From Parafrigoribacterium mesophilum (lineage in GTDB: Bacteria; Actinomycetota; Actinomycetes; Actinomycetales; Microbacteriaceae): a stretch of DNA of 64,000 nt. Positions within the stretch are counted from its first letter, which is position 1, and every line of letters begins with the position of its first letter. Where the stretch lies: positions 1,612,001-1,676,000 of the forward strand of contig NZ_JBDJAF010000001.1 of NCBI RefSeq assembly GCF_039652555.1. Reading direction: 5' to 3'. Below the pieces are notes generated by a model. That model made no database searches, was not told the origin of the DNA, and was given only the letters and a program-made list of their open reading frames with translations. The position numbers and the translations under genes are program-made. Positions 49,361-57,839 of the stretch are shown here, piece by piece.

Positions 49361-50061
49361 GTGAGGACCTCGGGGATCTCGGTCGTCGCAATCAGGCGGC
49401 CGGTGTAGAACGGGGTTTCCTCGCGCACGTGCAGGCGCGCATCCGCCTGCCGCAGTTTGCGCATCAGGTCGACGAGGTCGACGAGTTCTTCGGATTCGAG
49501 GGCGAGAATCCACTCGTAGTCGCCGAGCGCGAACGCGGCGACCGTGTTGGGTTTCACCTGCGGGAACTCCCGGCCCATCATGCCGTGCCTGCCGAGCATC
49601 CCGCGCCGTTCCTCGTCGGGCAGCAGGTACCACTCGTGCGAGCGCACGAACGGGTACACGGTAAGCCAGCGCTGAGCCTCGACGCCGCGGAGGTAGGACG
49701 GCAGGTGGTCGGCAGTGAATTCGGCGTTGCGGTGCACGCCCATCACGTTCCAAGTGGGTAGCAGGCTCGAGAGCACGCTGGTGCGGCGCAGCAACCGCAG
49801 GGCCGACTGGATGGCCTCGGGGGCGCCGCCGTGCAGCCAGATCATGATGTCGGCATCGGATTTCAATCCGGACACGTCATAGAAGCCACGCAGAGTCACT
49901 CCGGTGCGCTCGACGGACGCGACGGCCGCATCCAGCTCCTGTACTGCCCCGCGCAGTTCCGCCTCACTCAGCGTGGCCGCCGGGTCCCGGCGCAGCACCG
50001 CCCAGAGGGTGTAACTCGGGTCAAATGGCGCGGCTGTATTCGGTTCCACGGGGAGGGTCAT
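49357..50061 (-). CDS. chdC: Coproheme decarboxylase
   Basis: 234 residues; oxidatively decarboxylates coproheme to heme b with hydrogen peroxide, the final step of the coproporphyrin-dependent pathway. Visible: YTLWAVLRRD, WLTVYPFVRSHEWYLLPDEERR with the catalytic tyrosine of the YPFxRSxxWY motif, and the axial histidine in LGRHGMMGREF. ATG 50061 (MTLPVEPN) is chosen with GGGAGG nearby upstream in the transcript direction being absent; the longer frame has no family match. Also called hemQ. Confidence 0.95.
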   Translation of the reverse strand: MTLPVEPNTAAPFDPSYTLWAVLRRDPAATLSEAELRGAVQELDAAVASVERTGVTLRGFYDVSGLKSDADIMIWLHGGAPEAIQSALRLLRRTSVLSSLLPTWNVMGVHRNAEFTADHLPSYLRGVEAQRWLTVYPFVRSHEWYLLPDEERRGMLGRHGMMGREFPQVKPNTVAAFALGDYEWILALESEELVDLVDLMRKLRQADARLHVREETPFYTGRLIATTEIPEVLT

Positions 50062-50101
50062 GCTTCTATCTTCCCTCGCCGTGCTGGGAGTGCAAAAACG
50101 G

Positions 50102-50335
50102 CTAGTCTTTGCCGAACAGCGCCCAGGCGACCAGGCCGCCGGCAAGGATCACGACGGCTGTCGCGCCGATGATCCAGGGCACGGGCCGATCTTCGTAGGA
50201 TGCCGTAGCCCTGGCCTTCAGCCGCCCCATCTGCTTGGGCACGTTGAGCTTGTCCTCGATGGCGTCCAGGGTGTCCTCGAGTTCGGCCCGCAGGGTGGTT
50301 ACCCGGTTGTCCGGGTCTTCGCTCGGTACCTTCAC
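50102..50335 (-). CDS. DUF3618 domain membrane protein
   Basis: 77 residues. The N-terminal DNRVTTLRAELEDTLDAIEDKLNVPKQ is the amphipathic DUF3618 helix; one transmembrane segment (WIIGATAVVILAGGLVAWALF) ends the protein. It overlaps the preceding holin-like gene by 4 nt. Proteins of this family are found next to holin-X and YtxH-like genes across actinobacteria; their function is not established. Confidence 0.8.
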   Translation of the reverse strand: MKVPSEDPDNRVTTLRAELEDTLDAIEDKLNVPKQMGRLKARATASYEDRPVPWIIGATAVVILAGGLVAWALFGKD

Positions 50336-50751
50336 GATCCGCCTCGCTTCACTGTTCCGGTGATGACGCGCACGTCCTGCTTGACGCTGCCGATGGTCTC
50401 GACCGGCGTCGGCGGCGCGCCGGCCTTGAGCTTGGTCACTCCCAGGTACGCCAGCACGCCGGCGATGATGAGCAAGACGACGGCCACGATCAGGGCCGAC
50501 AGCCAGGCCGGAAGCGCCACCGCGATGCCGAGCACGGCGGCGGCGATGAACGTGGCGAGCGCGAAGAATCCGAACACCGCGGCCACGGCGAAGAACGCCG
50601 CGCCGATCCCGGCCGCCTTCAGTTTGGCGGTCAGCTCTTCCTTGAACCGCTCGAGCTCGGCCTTGATCAACTCGCTGATCAGCGTGGGCAGCGAACCGAT
50701 CAGGGAAAAGAGCGAGCGTTTGGGCCCCGCCTGAGATTCGGCGTCAATCAT
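50332..50751 (-). CDS. Actinobacterial holin-X family protein
   Basis: 139 residues. SLFSLIGSLPTLISELIKAELERFKEELTAKLK is an amphipathic helix typical of the family, followed by two long transmembrane segments (GAAFFAVAAVFGFFALATFI and WLSALIVAVVLLIIAGVLAYLG). It is an envelope protein despite the phage-derived family name; no other phage gene is near. ATG 50751 overlaps the stop of the gene before it; ATG 50772 would extend by seven residues. Confidence 0.8.
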   Translation of the reverse strand: MIDAESQAGPKRSLFSLIGSLPTLISELIKAELERFKEELTAKLKAAGIGAAFFAVAAVFGFFALATFIAAAVLGIAVALPAWLSALIVAVVLLIIAGVLAYLGVTKLKAGAPPTPVETIGSVKQDVRVITGTVKRGGS

Positions 50752-51064
50752 GCGCGTGAGGGGCGGCCGCATCGGTCGCGGCGCCGGCTGCCCCGGTGTT
50801 CGAGGTCGAACTAGACGTCGTGACGCTCTGGTTGCGCTTGGAGCGGGAGACTACCTTCTTGGCGCCCTCGCTCAGCGCCCTGGCGACATCCGGCGCCTTG
50901 TCTTTGGCGAACTCCCCCGCCTCGTGCACCTGATGCTGCACCCGTGGGTCGTTCCACAGGTTGCGCGCCCACACCTTGATGTCCTCATAACGCTCTCGGC
51001 CGGCGCGAGCACCAAGCACATAGCCGATTCCCACCCCGACCAGCAAAACCAGCTTGCCTCGCAT
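50744..51064 (-). CDS. YtxH-like small membrane-anchored protein
   Basis: 106 residues. One N-terminal hydrophobic segment (KLVLLVGVGIGYVLGARAGRERYEDI, the GYVLGxRAGRExYexI pattern) and a charged helical, then Ser/Thr/Ala-rich tail. ATG 51064 follows GGAGAC. First of three small envelope genes placed between cgoX and chdC in the heme operon. Function unknown. Confidence 0.75.
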   Translation of the reverse strand: MRGKLVLLVGVGIGYVLGARAGRERYEDIKVWARNLWNDPRVQHQVHEAGEFAKDKAPDVARALSEGAKKVVSRSKRNQSVTTSSSTSNTGAAGAATDAAAPHAHD

Positions 51065-51170
51065 GATGTCTCCGTTCCGTCTGGGCCCAGGAAGGGCGAA
51101 AGGCTCACGTACGGATCCAAGAGTAGTCCGGGTCACGCCGAGGGAATCGAGTGAGCCTGGGAGATTCCGG

Positions 51171-52442
51171 TTAATCGCGCGAACCCGCCAGCAGTTCGGC
51201 GCACGCCTGCCGGGCAAAGGAGATGCCGGCGGCGAGGCCGGTTCCGGCCACCGCCTCGCCGACCTGGGTCACCCCGTCCGGCGCGCCGACTGCGGAACCG
51301 ACGGCGGGGCCCGGCCAACTGACCTGCGCGAAGCCGGCGACCTGCGCCGCGGTGATGGGCACGCCGAGCAGGCGTTGCGCATCCGTCCTGGCGATGTCGT
51401 CGAGTCCGTGTTCCGGCGCGCCGTTGTAGGACAGCCGCAGCACGTGCCTGTGCGGACCAGCCTTCTCGGCCAGCCACGCCCACTTCGCGCTCGCGTGCGT
51501 GAGCGCCTTCGCACGGATGCCGGCGGCACCGGGAGCGACCAGCAGGCCGGTACCGCGCGGGGCGGCATCCAGCGCTGCGGCATCGACGACGAGGGTGGCG
51601 AGCACGATCTTTCGGGCCGGTGGCGATTCCAGCCGTGTGGCGAGCACCACGTGGTCGGCTGTGAGCACGCCGCCGTCGGCCAGGTCCACAGCGCCGGCGC
51701 TCACGGCGGCCACGCTGGTTCCGGTCCGCACGTTGACGCCCCGGCGGTGCAGGTCGGCAGCCAGCGCCTCGACGATACGGTAGATGCCACCGTCGATACC
51801 GGCCACCGCGGAACCGGCCGGAGCCGCGGCACGCAGGCTGAGTACCGCCCGGGACAGCGAGCCGGTGCGAGCGATGGCTTTTCTCAGCCCGGGCGCCACC
51901 CGGTCGACCGCCAGCTCGTCGGGATGCCGGGAGTGGATGCCCAGTACCACCGGGGCGACCAGACTGTCCAACACGCGGGGGCCCATCCTTTTGCGCACCA
52001 GGTCGCCGAGGCTCTGGCCGTCCCGCACCGAGGCGAACGGCAGCAGCACATCCAGTTCGGCACGCAGCGCGCCGGCCAACCCGGTCACCGCGATCACGTC
52101 CTTGGCCAACGGTGTGCCGGGAATGCCGAACAGTCCGGTTTTCGGAAGCGGGAGCGGGTCCCGGTCAGCCGGCTGCAGCCAGGCACCGGAGTGATTCGGC
52201 TCGACGATCGCGTCGGCCATTCCGAGTTCGGTGACGAAGGCGGCCACTGTGCCGCCGCGCGTGGCGAAGCTTTCGGCGCCGGCATCCAGGTCGATGCCGG
52301 CGACGGTGTGTCGGGCCACGCGCCCCCCGAGCATCGCGGCGGCCTCCAGCAGGGTGACCTGGAATCCGCCGGTGGCCAGTTCCCGTGCCGCAACCAGCCC
52401 GGCGATCCCGCCACCCACCACGATCACCCGAGGCATGGGCAT
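51171..52442 (-). CDS. cgoX: Coproporphyrinogen III oxidase (HemG/HemY type, FAD)
   Basis: 423 residues; oxidises coproporphyrinogen III to coproporphyrin III. FAD loop VIVVGGGIAGLVAARELATGG, then LLEAAAMLGGRV, DLDAGAESFATRGG, and the C-terminal VGEAVAGTGLAAGISFARQAC typical of HemY-type enzymes. ATG 52442 has AAGGA seven to eight bases upstream; ATG 52436 is an alternative. Because chdC and cpfC are neighbours, the substrate is taken to be coproporphyrinogen rather than protoporphyrinogen. Confidence 0.92.
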   Translation of the reverse strand: MPMPRVIVVGGGIAGLVAARELATGGFQVTLLEAAAMLGGRVARHTVAGIDLDAGAESFATRGGTVAAFVTELGMADAIVEPNHSGAWLQPADRDPLPLPKTGLFGIPGTPLAKDVIAVTGLAGALRAELDVLLPFASVRDGQSLGDLVRKRMGPRVLDSLVAPVVLGIHSRHPDELAVDRVAPGLRKAIARTGSLSRAVLSLRAAAPAGSAVAGIDGGIYRIVEALAADLHRRGVNVRTGTSVAAVSAGAVDLADGGVLTADHVVLATRLESPPARKIVLATLVVDAAALDAAPRGTGLLVAPGAAGIRAKALTHASAKWAWLAEKAGPHRHVLRLSYNGAPEHGLDDIARTDAQRLLGVPITAAQVAGFAQVSWPGPAVGSAVGAPDGVTQVGEAVAGTGLAAGISFARQACAELLAGSRD

Positions 52443-52460
52443 CCGTTCATCCTTCGGCAC

Positions 52461-52504
52461 CGTGCATCTCGACAGCGTGCACTGTCTCGACACCGTGCAC
52501 TGTC
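52461..52504. repeat. Short 18-bp direct repeat between hemE and cgoX
   Basis: CGTGCACTGTC occurs at 52476-52486 and 52494-52504, with a degenerate third unit CGTGCATCTCGACAG at 52461. The period is 18 bp, and GTGCAC is self-complementary. It fills the gap between hemE and cgoX. Confidence 0.55.
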
Positions 52505-52526
52505 GGCGCCATTGCGGGCGGCTCGG

Positions 52527-53585
52527 TCAGCGCAGGGCATGGGCCAGTTCAACGACCCGCGTCAGCACGGCAGGGTCGGTGTCGGGCGGCACACCGTGAC
52601 CGAGGTTGAGCACGTGTGCGGGCGCGGCGGCTCCGCTGTCGACGACCTCGCGCACGTGCGCCTCGAGCACCGGCCACGGTGCCGCGAGTATGGCCGGGTT
52701 GATGTTGCCTTGCAGCGGCACGGTGCCGCCGAGCCGGCGGTTCGCTTCGGAGAGCGGGATGCGGTCGTCGACGCCCATCACGTCCGCCCCGATGGCGTAC
52801 ATGGACGGCAACAGTTCACCGGTCCCTACACCGAAGTGCACGATCGGGACACCGAGTTCGCGAACCGGCGCGATCGCCTGGGCCGAGTACGGCGCGACGT
52901 GCCTTTGATAGTCGGCGACCGACAACGAGCCGACCCACGAGTCGAATAGTTGGGCGGCGCTGGCACCGGCCAGCACCTGGGCCCGTAGGAACGCGCCGGT
53001 CACCTCGGCGGCCCAGCTCAGCAGCGCCCGCCAGACCAGGGGGTCGGCGTGCATCAGCGTGCGGGCACGCAGATGGTCCTTCGACGGTCCGCCCTCGACC
53101 AGGTAGGCGGCCAGGGTGAACGGGGCGCCGGCGAAGCCGATCAGTGGGGTGGAGCCCAATTGCGCCACCGTGCGGGCGACGCCGTCGGTGATCGGCTGCA
53201 GATCGCTGGGCCGCAGCGGACGCAACGCCGCGACATCCGCGGCGCTGCGGATCGGGGCGCCGAGCACCGGGCCACGTCCGGGCACGATGTCGACATCCAC
53301 GCCGGCCAGTTTCAGCGGCACGACGATGTCGCTGAAGAAGATGGCGGCATCCACACCGTGCCGACGCACCGGCTGCAGGGTGATTTCGCTGGAGAGTTCC
53401 GGCGTAAGACACGCGTCGAGCATGGCCGTGCCCTGGCGTGCGGCACGATATTCCGGCAGCGACCGGCCGGCTTGGCGCATGAACCAGACCGGGACGAATT
53501 CCGGCCGCTCGCCCCGGTACGCGCGGATGAGAGGCGACTGGGCCGTACGCCCATCGGTCATCGGGTGGGTATCTGGCAGAGTCAT
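52527..53585 (-). CDS. hemE: Uroporphyrinogen decarboxylase
   Basis: 352 residues. Decarboxylates the four acetate side chains of uroporphyrinogen III. VWFMRQAGRSLPEYR is the signature near the N-terminus; the catalytic aspartate follows in AAIFFSDIVVPL, and HFGVGTGELLPSM and LNLGHGVPPDTDP are characteristic. ATG 53585 (MTLPDTHPMTDG) starts the heme operon, 40 bp from the divergent hemA start, so the promoters must overlap. Confidence 0.95.
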   Translation of the reverse strand: MTLPDTHPMTDGRTAQSPLIRAYRGERPEFVPVWFMRQAGRSLPEYRAARQGTAMLDACLTPELSSEITLQPVRRHGVDAAIFFSDIVVPLKLAGVDVDIVPGRGPVLGAPIRSAADVAALRPLRPSDLQPITDGVARTVAQLGSTPLIGFAGAPFTLAAYLVEGGPSKDHLRARTLMHADPLVWRALLSWAAEVTGAFLRAQVLAGASAAQLFDSWVGSLSVADYQRHVAPYSAQAIAPVRELGVPIVHFGVGTGELLPSMYAIGADVMGVDDRIPLSEANRRLGGTVPLQGNINPAILAAPWPVLEAHVREVVDSGAAAPAHVLNLGHGVPPDTDPAVLTRVVELAHALR

Positions 53586-53613
53586 GTGTTCAAGTCTCAC
53601 ACGCGCCCGCGGT

Positions 53614-53619
53614 TAGCAT
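53614..53619 (+). promoter_or_regulatory. -10 box of a probably leaderless hemA transcript
   Basis: TAGCAT ends 6 nt before the GTG start of hemA at 53626 and no ribosome-binding site is visible, so hemA mRNA may begin at its start codon. The space to the divergent hemE start is only 40 bp. Confidence 0.4.
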
Positions 53620-53625
53620 TGAGTT

Positions 53626-54915
53626 GTGCTGTTGTGCCTGTCCGTGAACCATGTGAATGCGAGCTTCGACACCCTGGAGCGGCTTTCGGCCACGACCGTG
53701 GACACCGCCGCGGAATTGGTGCGCGGCGATGCCGTCGCCCAGGGGGCCATCATGCTGGCCACCTGCAATCGCTTCGAGGCCTATCTCGACCTCGACGCGG
53801 CATCCGGCATCGCGGTCGCTGCGGCGGCCGACGCGACGCTGGCGCAACTCAGTACTGCCAGCGGGATTCCCGCGGCTGAGTTGCGCGGATCGATCAGCGT
53901 TCTGTCTGGGCCCAGCGTGGTCGAGCACCTCTTCGCCGTCTCCGCCGGGCTGGAATCGGTCGTCGTCGGTGAGGACGAGATCTCCGGCCAGGTGCGTCGC
54001 GCGCTGGAGCGGGCGCGCTCACGGCGCACCACGTCATCCGAGCTGGAGCGGCTGTTCCAGAAAGCGTCGCACACCGCGCGCGAGATCAAGACCGGCACCG
54101 AGCTGGGCGGCGCAGGCCGTTCGCTCGCCCGGCTGGCGTTGGAGCTGGCCTCCAGCCGCGTCACCGACTGGGCGACGACGCCGGTGCTCATCGTGGGGAC
54201 CGGTCAGTATGCCGCGACGACACTCGCGGCCCTGCGCCGGTACGGGGCCGCGGACCTGCGGGTCTTCTCTCCCTCCGGGCGCGGCGAAAAGTTTGCCCTC
54301 CGGCACGGCATCACCTTGGAGCGCGACCTCCTGGTCGCGCTCGCCTCGGCCGACATCGTCATCACCTGCACGGCATCGGCGACGCCGGTCGTCACGCCAG
54401 AGACGCTGCTGCCGCGCTCGCGCAGCCGCCTCATCATCGACCTCGGCTTGCCGCGGAACGTGGATCCGGCCGTCGGGGCCATCGACGGCGTCGAGCTGCT
54501 CGACCTGGAGACGGTGAGCCTGCACGCGCCGCTGGAGGAGCTGAACGCCACGAGCATCGCCCGCGAGATGGTCGGCGCGGCGGCCGCGGAGTTCGCCGCG
54601 GTCGGCGCCGAGCAGTCGCTCACCTCCGGCATCGTGGCGCTGCGTCAGCACGTCCTCGGCATCCTTGAGGACGAGATCGAGCGCGCTCGCTCTCGAGGAG
54701 ACTCGACTCCGCACACGGAAGCATCACTGCGTCACCTGGTCGGTGTGCTGCTGCACACGCCGTCGGCGCGGGCGCGGGAGCTGGCGCGAAGCGGGGACCA
54801 GCAGGCGTTCGTCGACGGACTCGACGCGCTGTTCGGCATCCAGGTCCCGGCTGCGGCGGATGCCGCACCCGATGCCGAGGACTCCGCGGGCACGGCCGCC
54901 GCCTCCGCCTCCTAA
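53626..54915 (+). CDS. hemA: Glutamyl-tRNA reductase
   Basis: 429 residues; NADPH-dependent first step of the C5 pathway, giving glutamate-1-semialdehyde. The start MLLCLSVNHVNASFDTLERLS is typical; the catalytic cysteine is in MLATCNRFEAYL (about residue 48), with VVVGEDEISGQVRRAL and the NADPH loop VLIVGTGQYAATTLAALRR. The C-terminus has an Ala-rich acidic tail. It is divergent from hemE and convergent with the surface protein gene. Confidence 0.95.
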   Translation: MLLCLSVNHVNASFDTLERLSATTVDTAAELVRGDAVAQGAIMLATCNRFEAYLDLDAASGIAVAAAADATLAQLSTASGIPAAELRGSISVLSGPSVVEHLFAVSAGLESVVVGEDEISGQVRRALERARSRRTTSSELERLFQKASHTAREIKTGTELGGAGRSLARLALELASSRVTDWATTPVLIVGTGQYAATTLAALRRYGAADLRVFSPSGRGEKFALRHGITLERDLLVALASADIVITCTASATPVVTPETLLPRSRSRLIIDLGLPRNVDPAVGAIDGVELLDLETVSLHAPLEELNATSIAREMVGAAAAEFAAVGAEQSLTSGIVALRQHVLGILEDEIERARSRGDSTPHTEASLRHLVGVLLHTPSARARELARSGDQQAFVDGLDALFGIQVPAAADAAPDAEDSAGTAAASAS

Positions 54916-54956
54916 CCGCCGGGCCGTCACGCGCTCGTCTGCCACCCGCGCCGCCC

Positions 54957-55055
54957 CCCCGGAAATTCAGGAAAACCGGTCAGCCAAGCGAGCCGAGCGG
55001 CGTGTATTCGGGCCAGTCGAGTCGTCCGATGACGCCGTTTCCTGAATTTCCGGGG
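54957..55055. repeat. 99-bp intergenic inverted repeat
   Basis: Perfect 18-bp arms CCCCGGAAATTCAGGAAA (54957-54974) and TTTCCTGAATTTCCGGGG (55038-55055) around a 63-bp interior. It lies between the convergent hemA and surface protein genes. No second copy is seen in this window. Confidence 0.75.
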
Positions 55056-55101
55056 CGGGGCGGAGTTGCGGATGGCGGGCATCCGGCTGATGGAACATAG
55101 A

Positions 55102-55142
55102 GGACGCCCCGGTCCCTACCCGAGTGGGGATCCGGGGCGCCC
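55102..55142 (-). terminator. Hairpin terminator of LAxTG surface protein gene 1
   Basis: GGACGCCCCGG and CCGGGGCGCCC form an 11-bp stem starting 13 nt after the stop codon at 55155, with a weakly U-rich tail on the minus strand. Confidence 0.7.
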
Positions 55143-55154
55143 TATCCTTAGCTG

Positions 55155-57488
55155 CTACTTCCCGTAGCGGAACCGCTTCTCGGCGATGACCAGGGCGCCA
55201 CCGAGGAACAACAGGCCGCTGGCGAACAGCAGGCCCAGATTGATCGAACCACCGTCGGTGCCCGTAGCCGCCAGAGTTTCACCAGGAAGGGCGAGGGTAG
55301 TGAGATCCCCGCAGTCCATCGGGTCAGTGAAGCTCAGCGTCCAGGTGCTCGGGTTGTCGATGCCGAAGTCGAACCCGTGACCCTCAGCAGGAACGGCGGT
55401 GACAACGTGAGTGCCCTTCTTGGAAACAGTGTGAGTTCCAGCAGTGACCACGTTCCCATCGACCTTCCAGACGATGGCGTCGGCGATGCCGTCCGCTTCA
55501 CCCAGGGTGAACGATCCGTCCGCCTTGCAGGTGAGGTTGTTGGATGCGACGGTCGGGGTGACCACCGATTCGGTCGGGAACTCGAATCCACAATTGTCTG
55601 CACGGTGAACAGTGACGGTGTATGGCCAGTGGGTGTCCCCACTGAGAACAAAGCCGTCAAGGGCCGTCGCAGTGACAACGTGGTCGCCGGGCTTCACCAG
55701 TGTGGTTGCGCTGGTGACTGGCTGTCCGTCGATCGTGTACTCGACTCCATCTTTGAGGTCGACCCAGACGCTGCCACTGGTCCGGTTGCCGGCGACGCAG
55801 GTCTCATCCTGCGCGACCGGATCGCCTGGGATGACGGCAGTCGGGCAAGGGGCGTCCGTGAAGGTAAAGGTGAACAACCGCTGCGTTCCCTTCGGGATCA
55901 CCCGGTCCGTGGTCGGCGACGCCTTGACCGTCACGGTCCCGACGCCGTTGACCCGCTCGTCCTTCACTGTGTAGTGAATGTCGTCGGTGTTCTTCGGAAC
56001 ATTCACCACATCGTTCACGACGCCACACACATCGCTTGCCGTCGGAATCTCGGGCAGCACGCTGATCGTCGTGTAGTCGAATGTGTAGTTCACACAGCCA
56101 GCGGTAATCGAGTTGACAACTCCGTCCCCGATGGCGCCGGAACCGAGCGAATAGCCGACAGCCACTACCTGGATGTCGTGCCCCACGCTGTCCGCAAGGA
56201 TTTCATTCAGGGTGCCGTAGGCGTGCTGGTAGCTGGAGTTCGGTCCGGCCGGAACGCCGGGGATCGCCCTGGTGCCCCAGAACTTGTCGAAGAGCGGCTC
56301 CTGAACAAGATTGCCGGCCCACACTCCGTCCACCGTGATGGACAGGTTCAAGCCTGCGCTAGCTCCGCTCGTCGCGGTGTAGTCCATCGAGGGAGTGCCA
56401 GCTTGCGAAAGTGGGAAGCTCACGGGAACGTATCCCGCCGACTTGCTCAACGAGAGGTCCGGCCCCGTGGTCCAGATGTGCAGGCCACCGGCGACGTACG
56501 CGTGGTGACCCTCACTCCTGGAATCCGAAAAATCCCACCCGTTGGGGTTGAGGTTCGTGCTTACCGGGCCGCTGGTGATGGTCGTGCACTGCAGCACGGT
56601 AGGCGGCGTGGAGCAATCAATCGGGGTCGATGCTGGAACGGTCACGATCCAAACGGCATACCCTGGGTCGAGGCCATCCCTGTCCGCCAAGACGTAACCA
56701 CTGTCGGCGACCGCTGTGAACGCATACTCGCCGGGCGCAACGTTCGTCAACGTGCCAGAGCCCTCGGCCCAATGGCCGTGATCAAACGGCGGCAACGTGA
56801 TGGTGCCGTTCGTTCCAGTGGATACCCCCGCCTGACAGATCGCGGTGCCCGCCACGGCGGTCGGTTGAGTCGGTGTCGCGTACTTGACGTCAGGAGCGCA
56901 GGTCAGCTTGGGCGCAATCGTGTAAGTCACGGCGAGCGTGGTTGTGCCGTCCGAAAAGGTATGCCCGTCGTCGGCGATGGCATTCCGAGATCCGTCGGTG
57001 ACATCGTCGGTGTTCTCCCACGTCGCGTTGCTGATATCGAACGTGACTCCACCAGCTGCCTCGCATGTGGCCGGCAACGGTTGCGCGGATGCTCGCGAAT
57101 CAGCTGTGGGTGTCGGAGTCGGGGTCATCCCGCAAATGATCCAGTGGGAGATAATCGGCTTCTGATTACCTTGGTTCAGCGGCGGGTAGTACGGTGTATT
57201 GGCCTCCGGAGCGGTGACAACGTGGTCGTTGCTCCCCGCGTTCACAATCAAGTACTGCCACGTAGCGGATGTGTTGAGCGTGACAGCCTTCTGGTCGTTG
57301 GTGACCGCACCGTAGTTGCTGTTGTCGCTGACGTCGTATTTGATACAACTGGTGTTGTAGAGGGTCTGCCAATAAGTCACCCCATTGGTGTTGTCTTCGA
57401 TGCCGGCATTCGCTGGGCCTGCGCCTAGCGAGACAAGCCCGACGACCATGAGTAGTGTGCTCGCGATCGCCAATAGTTTTGTTCGCAT
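55155..57488 (-). CDS. LAxTG cell-wall-anchored surface protein 1
   Basis: 777 residues. A Sec signal peptide (MRTKLLAIASTLLMVVGLVS, cleavage near GPANAG) opens it. The middle is rich in Thr, Val, Gly and Asp with beta-sandwich character and several Cys pairs (each extracellular module has two), and includes a choice-of-anchor-like lectin stretch (TSGASAGLNLSITVDGVWAG). The end is a cell-wall sorting signal: LAATG, then a hydrophobic helix (LGLLFASGLLFLGGALVI) and the basic tail EKRFRYGK. LAxTG is the class E sortase substrate motif. ATG 57488 follows GGGGGA. The last 110 residues match the neighbouring protein. Confidence 0.85.
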   Translation of the reverse strand: MRTKLLAIASTLLMVVGLVSLGAGPANAGIEDNTNGVTYWQTLYNTSCIKYDVSDNSNYGAVTNDQKAVTLNTSATWQYLIVNAGSNDHVVTAPEANTPYYPPLNQGNQKPIISHWIICGMTPTPTPTADSRASAQPLPATCEAAGGVTFDISNATWENTDDVTDGSRNAIADDGHTFSDGTTTLAVTYTIAPKLTCAPDVKYATPTQPTAVAGTAICQAGVSTGTNGTITLPPFDHGHWAEGSGTLTNVAPGEYAFTAVADSGYVLADRDGLDPGYAVWIVTVPASTPIDCSTPPTVLQCTTITSGPVSTNLNPNGWDFSDSRSEGHHAYVAGGLHIWTTGPDLSLSKSAGYVPVSFPLSQAGTPSMDYTATSGASAGLNLSITVDGVWAGNLVQEPLFDKFWGTRAIPGVPAGPNSSYQHAYGTLNEILADSVGHDIQVVAVGYSLGSGAIGDGVVNSITAGCVNYTFDYTTISVLPEIPTASDVCGVVNDVVNVPKNTDDIHYTVKDERVNGVGTVTVKASPTTDRVIPKGTQRLFTFTFTDAPCPTAVIPGDPVAQDETCVAGNRTSGSVWVDLKDGVEYTIDGQPVTSATTLVKPGDHVVTATALDGFVLSGDTHWPYTVTVHRADNCGFEFPTESVVTPTVASNNLTCKADGSFTLGEADGIADAIVWKVDGNVVTAGTHTVSKKGTHVVTAVPAEGHGFDFGIDNPSTWTLSFTDPMDCGDLTTLALPGETLAATGTDGGSINLGLLFASGLLFLGGALVIAEKRFRYGK

Positions 57489-57721
57489 TGCAATTCCCCC
57501 TGAGGAGATCGTGTTCGGGTACACGCGATCCACGAAAGGCAAACTGCAACATTGAAGCATCCCCGGAGTGGACACGGAGAAGGGGAATGGGGCAAGACTT
57601 GATGCGATTCGGGTTCGCAAGGTTACGGCCGGGGGCCGGATGAGGGTTCGGGTATCACCTGCCTATATGCACGCTGTCGGGTCGGCTGAACAGTTTCGGG
57701 GGCCTGCTCAACCCAGGTGCA
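57489..57721 (-). ncRNA. Long structured leader of surface protein gene 1
   Basis: The 351-bp gap between the two surface protein genes holds a terminator, a promoter and this leader of about 233 nt. Reading the minus strand it contains three small hairpins with the same loop: GGT-GATACCCGA-ACC (57645-57659), GCGA-ACCCGAA-TCGC (57604-57618) and CGTGT-ACCCGA-ACACG (57510-57525). The leader of gene 2 has the same three in the same order. It may be a cis-regulatory RNA or a row of protein-binding sites. Confidence 0.55.
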
Positions 57722-57727
57722 GCCCCA

Positions 57728-57757
57728 AGGTAGCATGGCCCCCGTTCGGAGTACAAG
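57728..57757 (-). promoter_or_regulatory. Promoter of surface protein gene 1
   Basis: On the minus strand TTGTAC (57757-57752), 18-bp spacer, TACCTT (57733-57728). Gene 2 has the same arrangement with the same spacer length and a similar spacer sequence (CCGAA..GGGGG.CATG), which supports a true promoter. Confidence 0.6.
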
Positions 57758-57783
57758 GATTATTTAGGAATGCCGGCCGAGGG

Positions 57784-57819
57784 GCACCCTGACCCATCAT
57801 TGTTGAGGGGTCAGGGCGT
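57784..57819 (-). terminator. Hairpin terminator of LAxTG surface protein gene 2
   Basis: GCACCCTGACCC and GGGTCAGGGCGT pair over at least ten bases around a 12-nt loop, starting 20 nt after the stop at 57840. It separates the transcripts of the two surface protein genes. Confidence 0.7.
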
Positions 57820-57839
57820 CTCTCGTCTGTGAATGCTGG

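Noticed and set aside
50332..50751. Holin-like gene as sign of a prophage
   Set aside because: No other phage gene is nearby; the holin-X family is a common chromosomal actinobacterial envelope family and sits within a housekeeping operon.
55377..57428. 683-codon open frame antisense to surface protein gene 1
   Set aside because: It is Arg/Val/Gly-rich without domains, and the opposite strand has signal peptide, modules and sorting signal.
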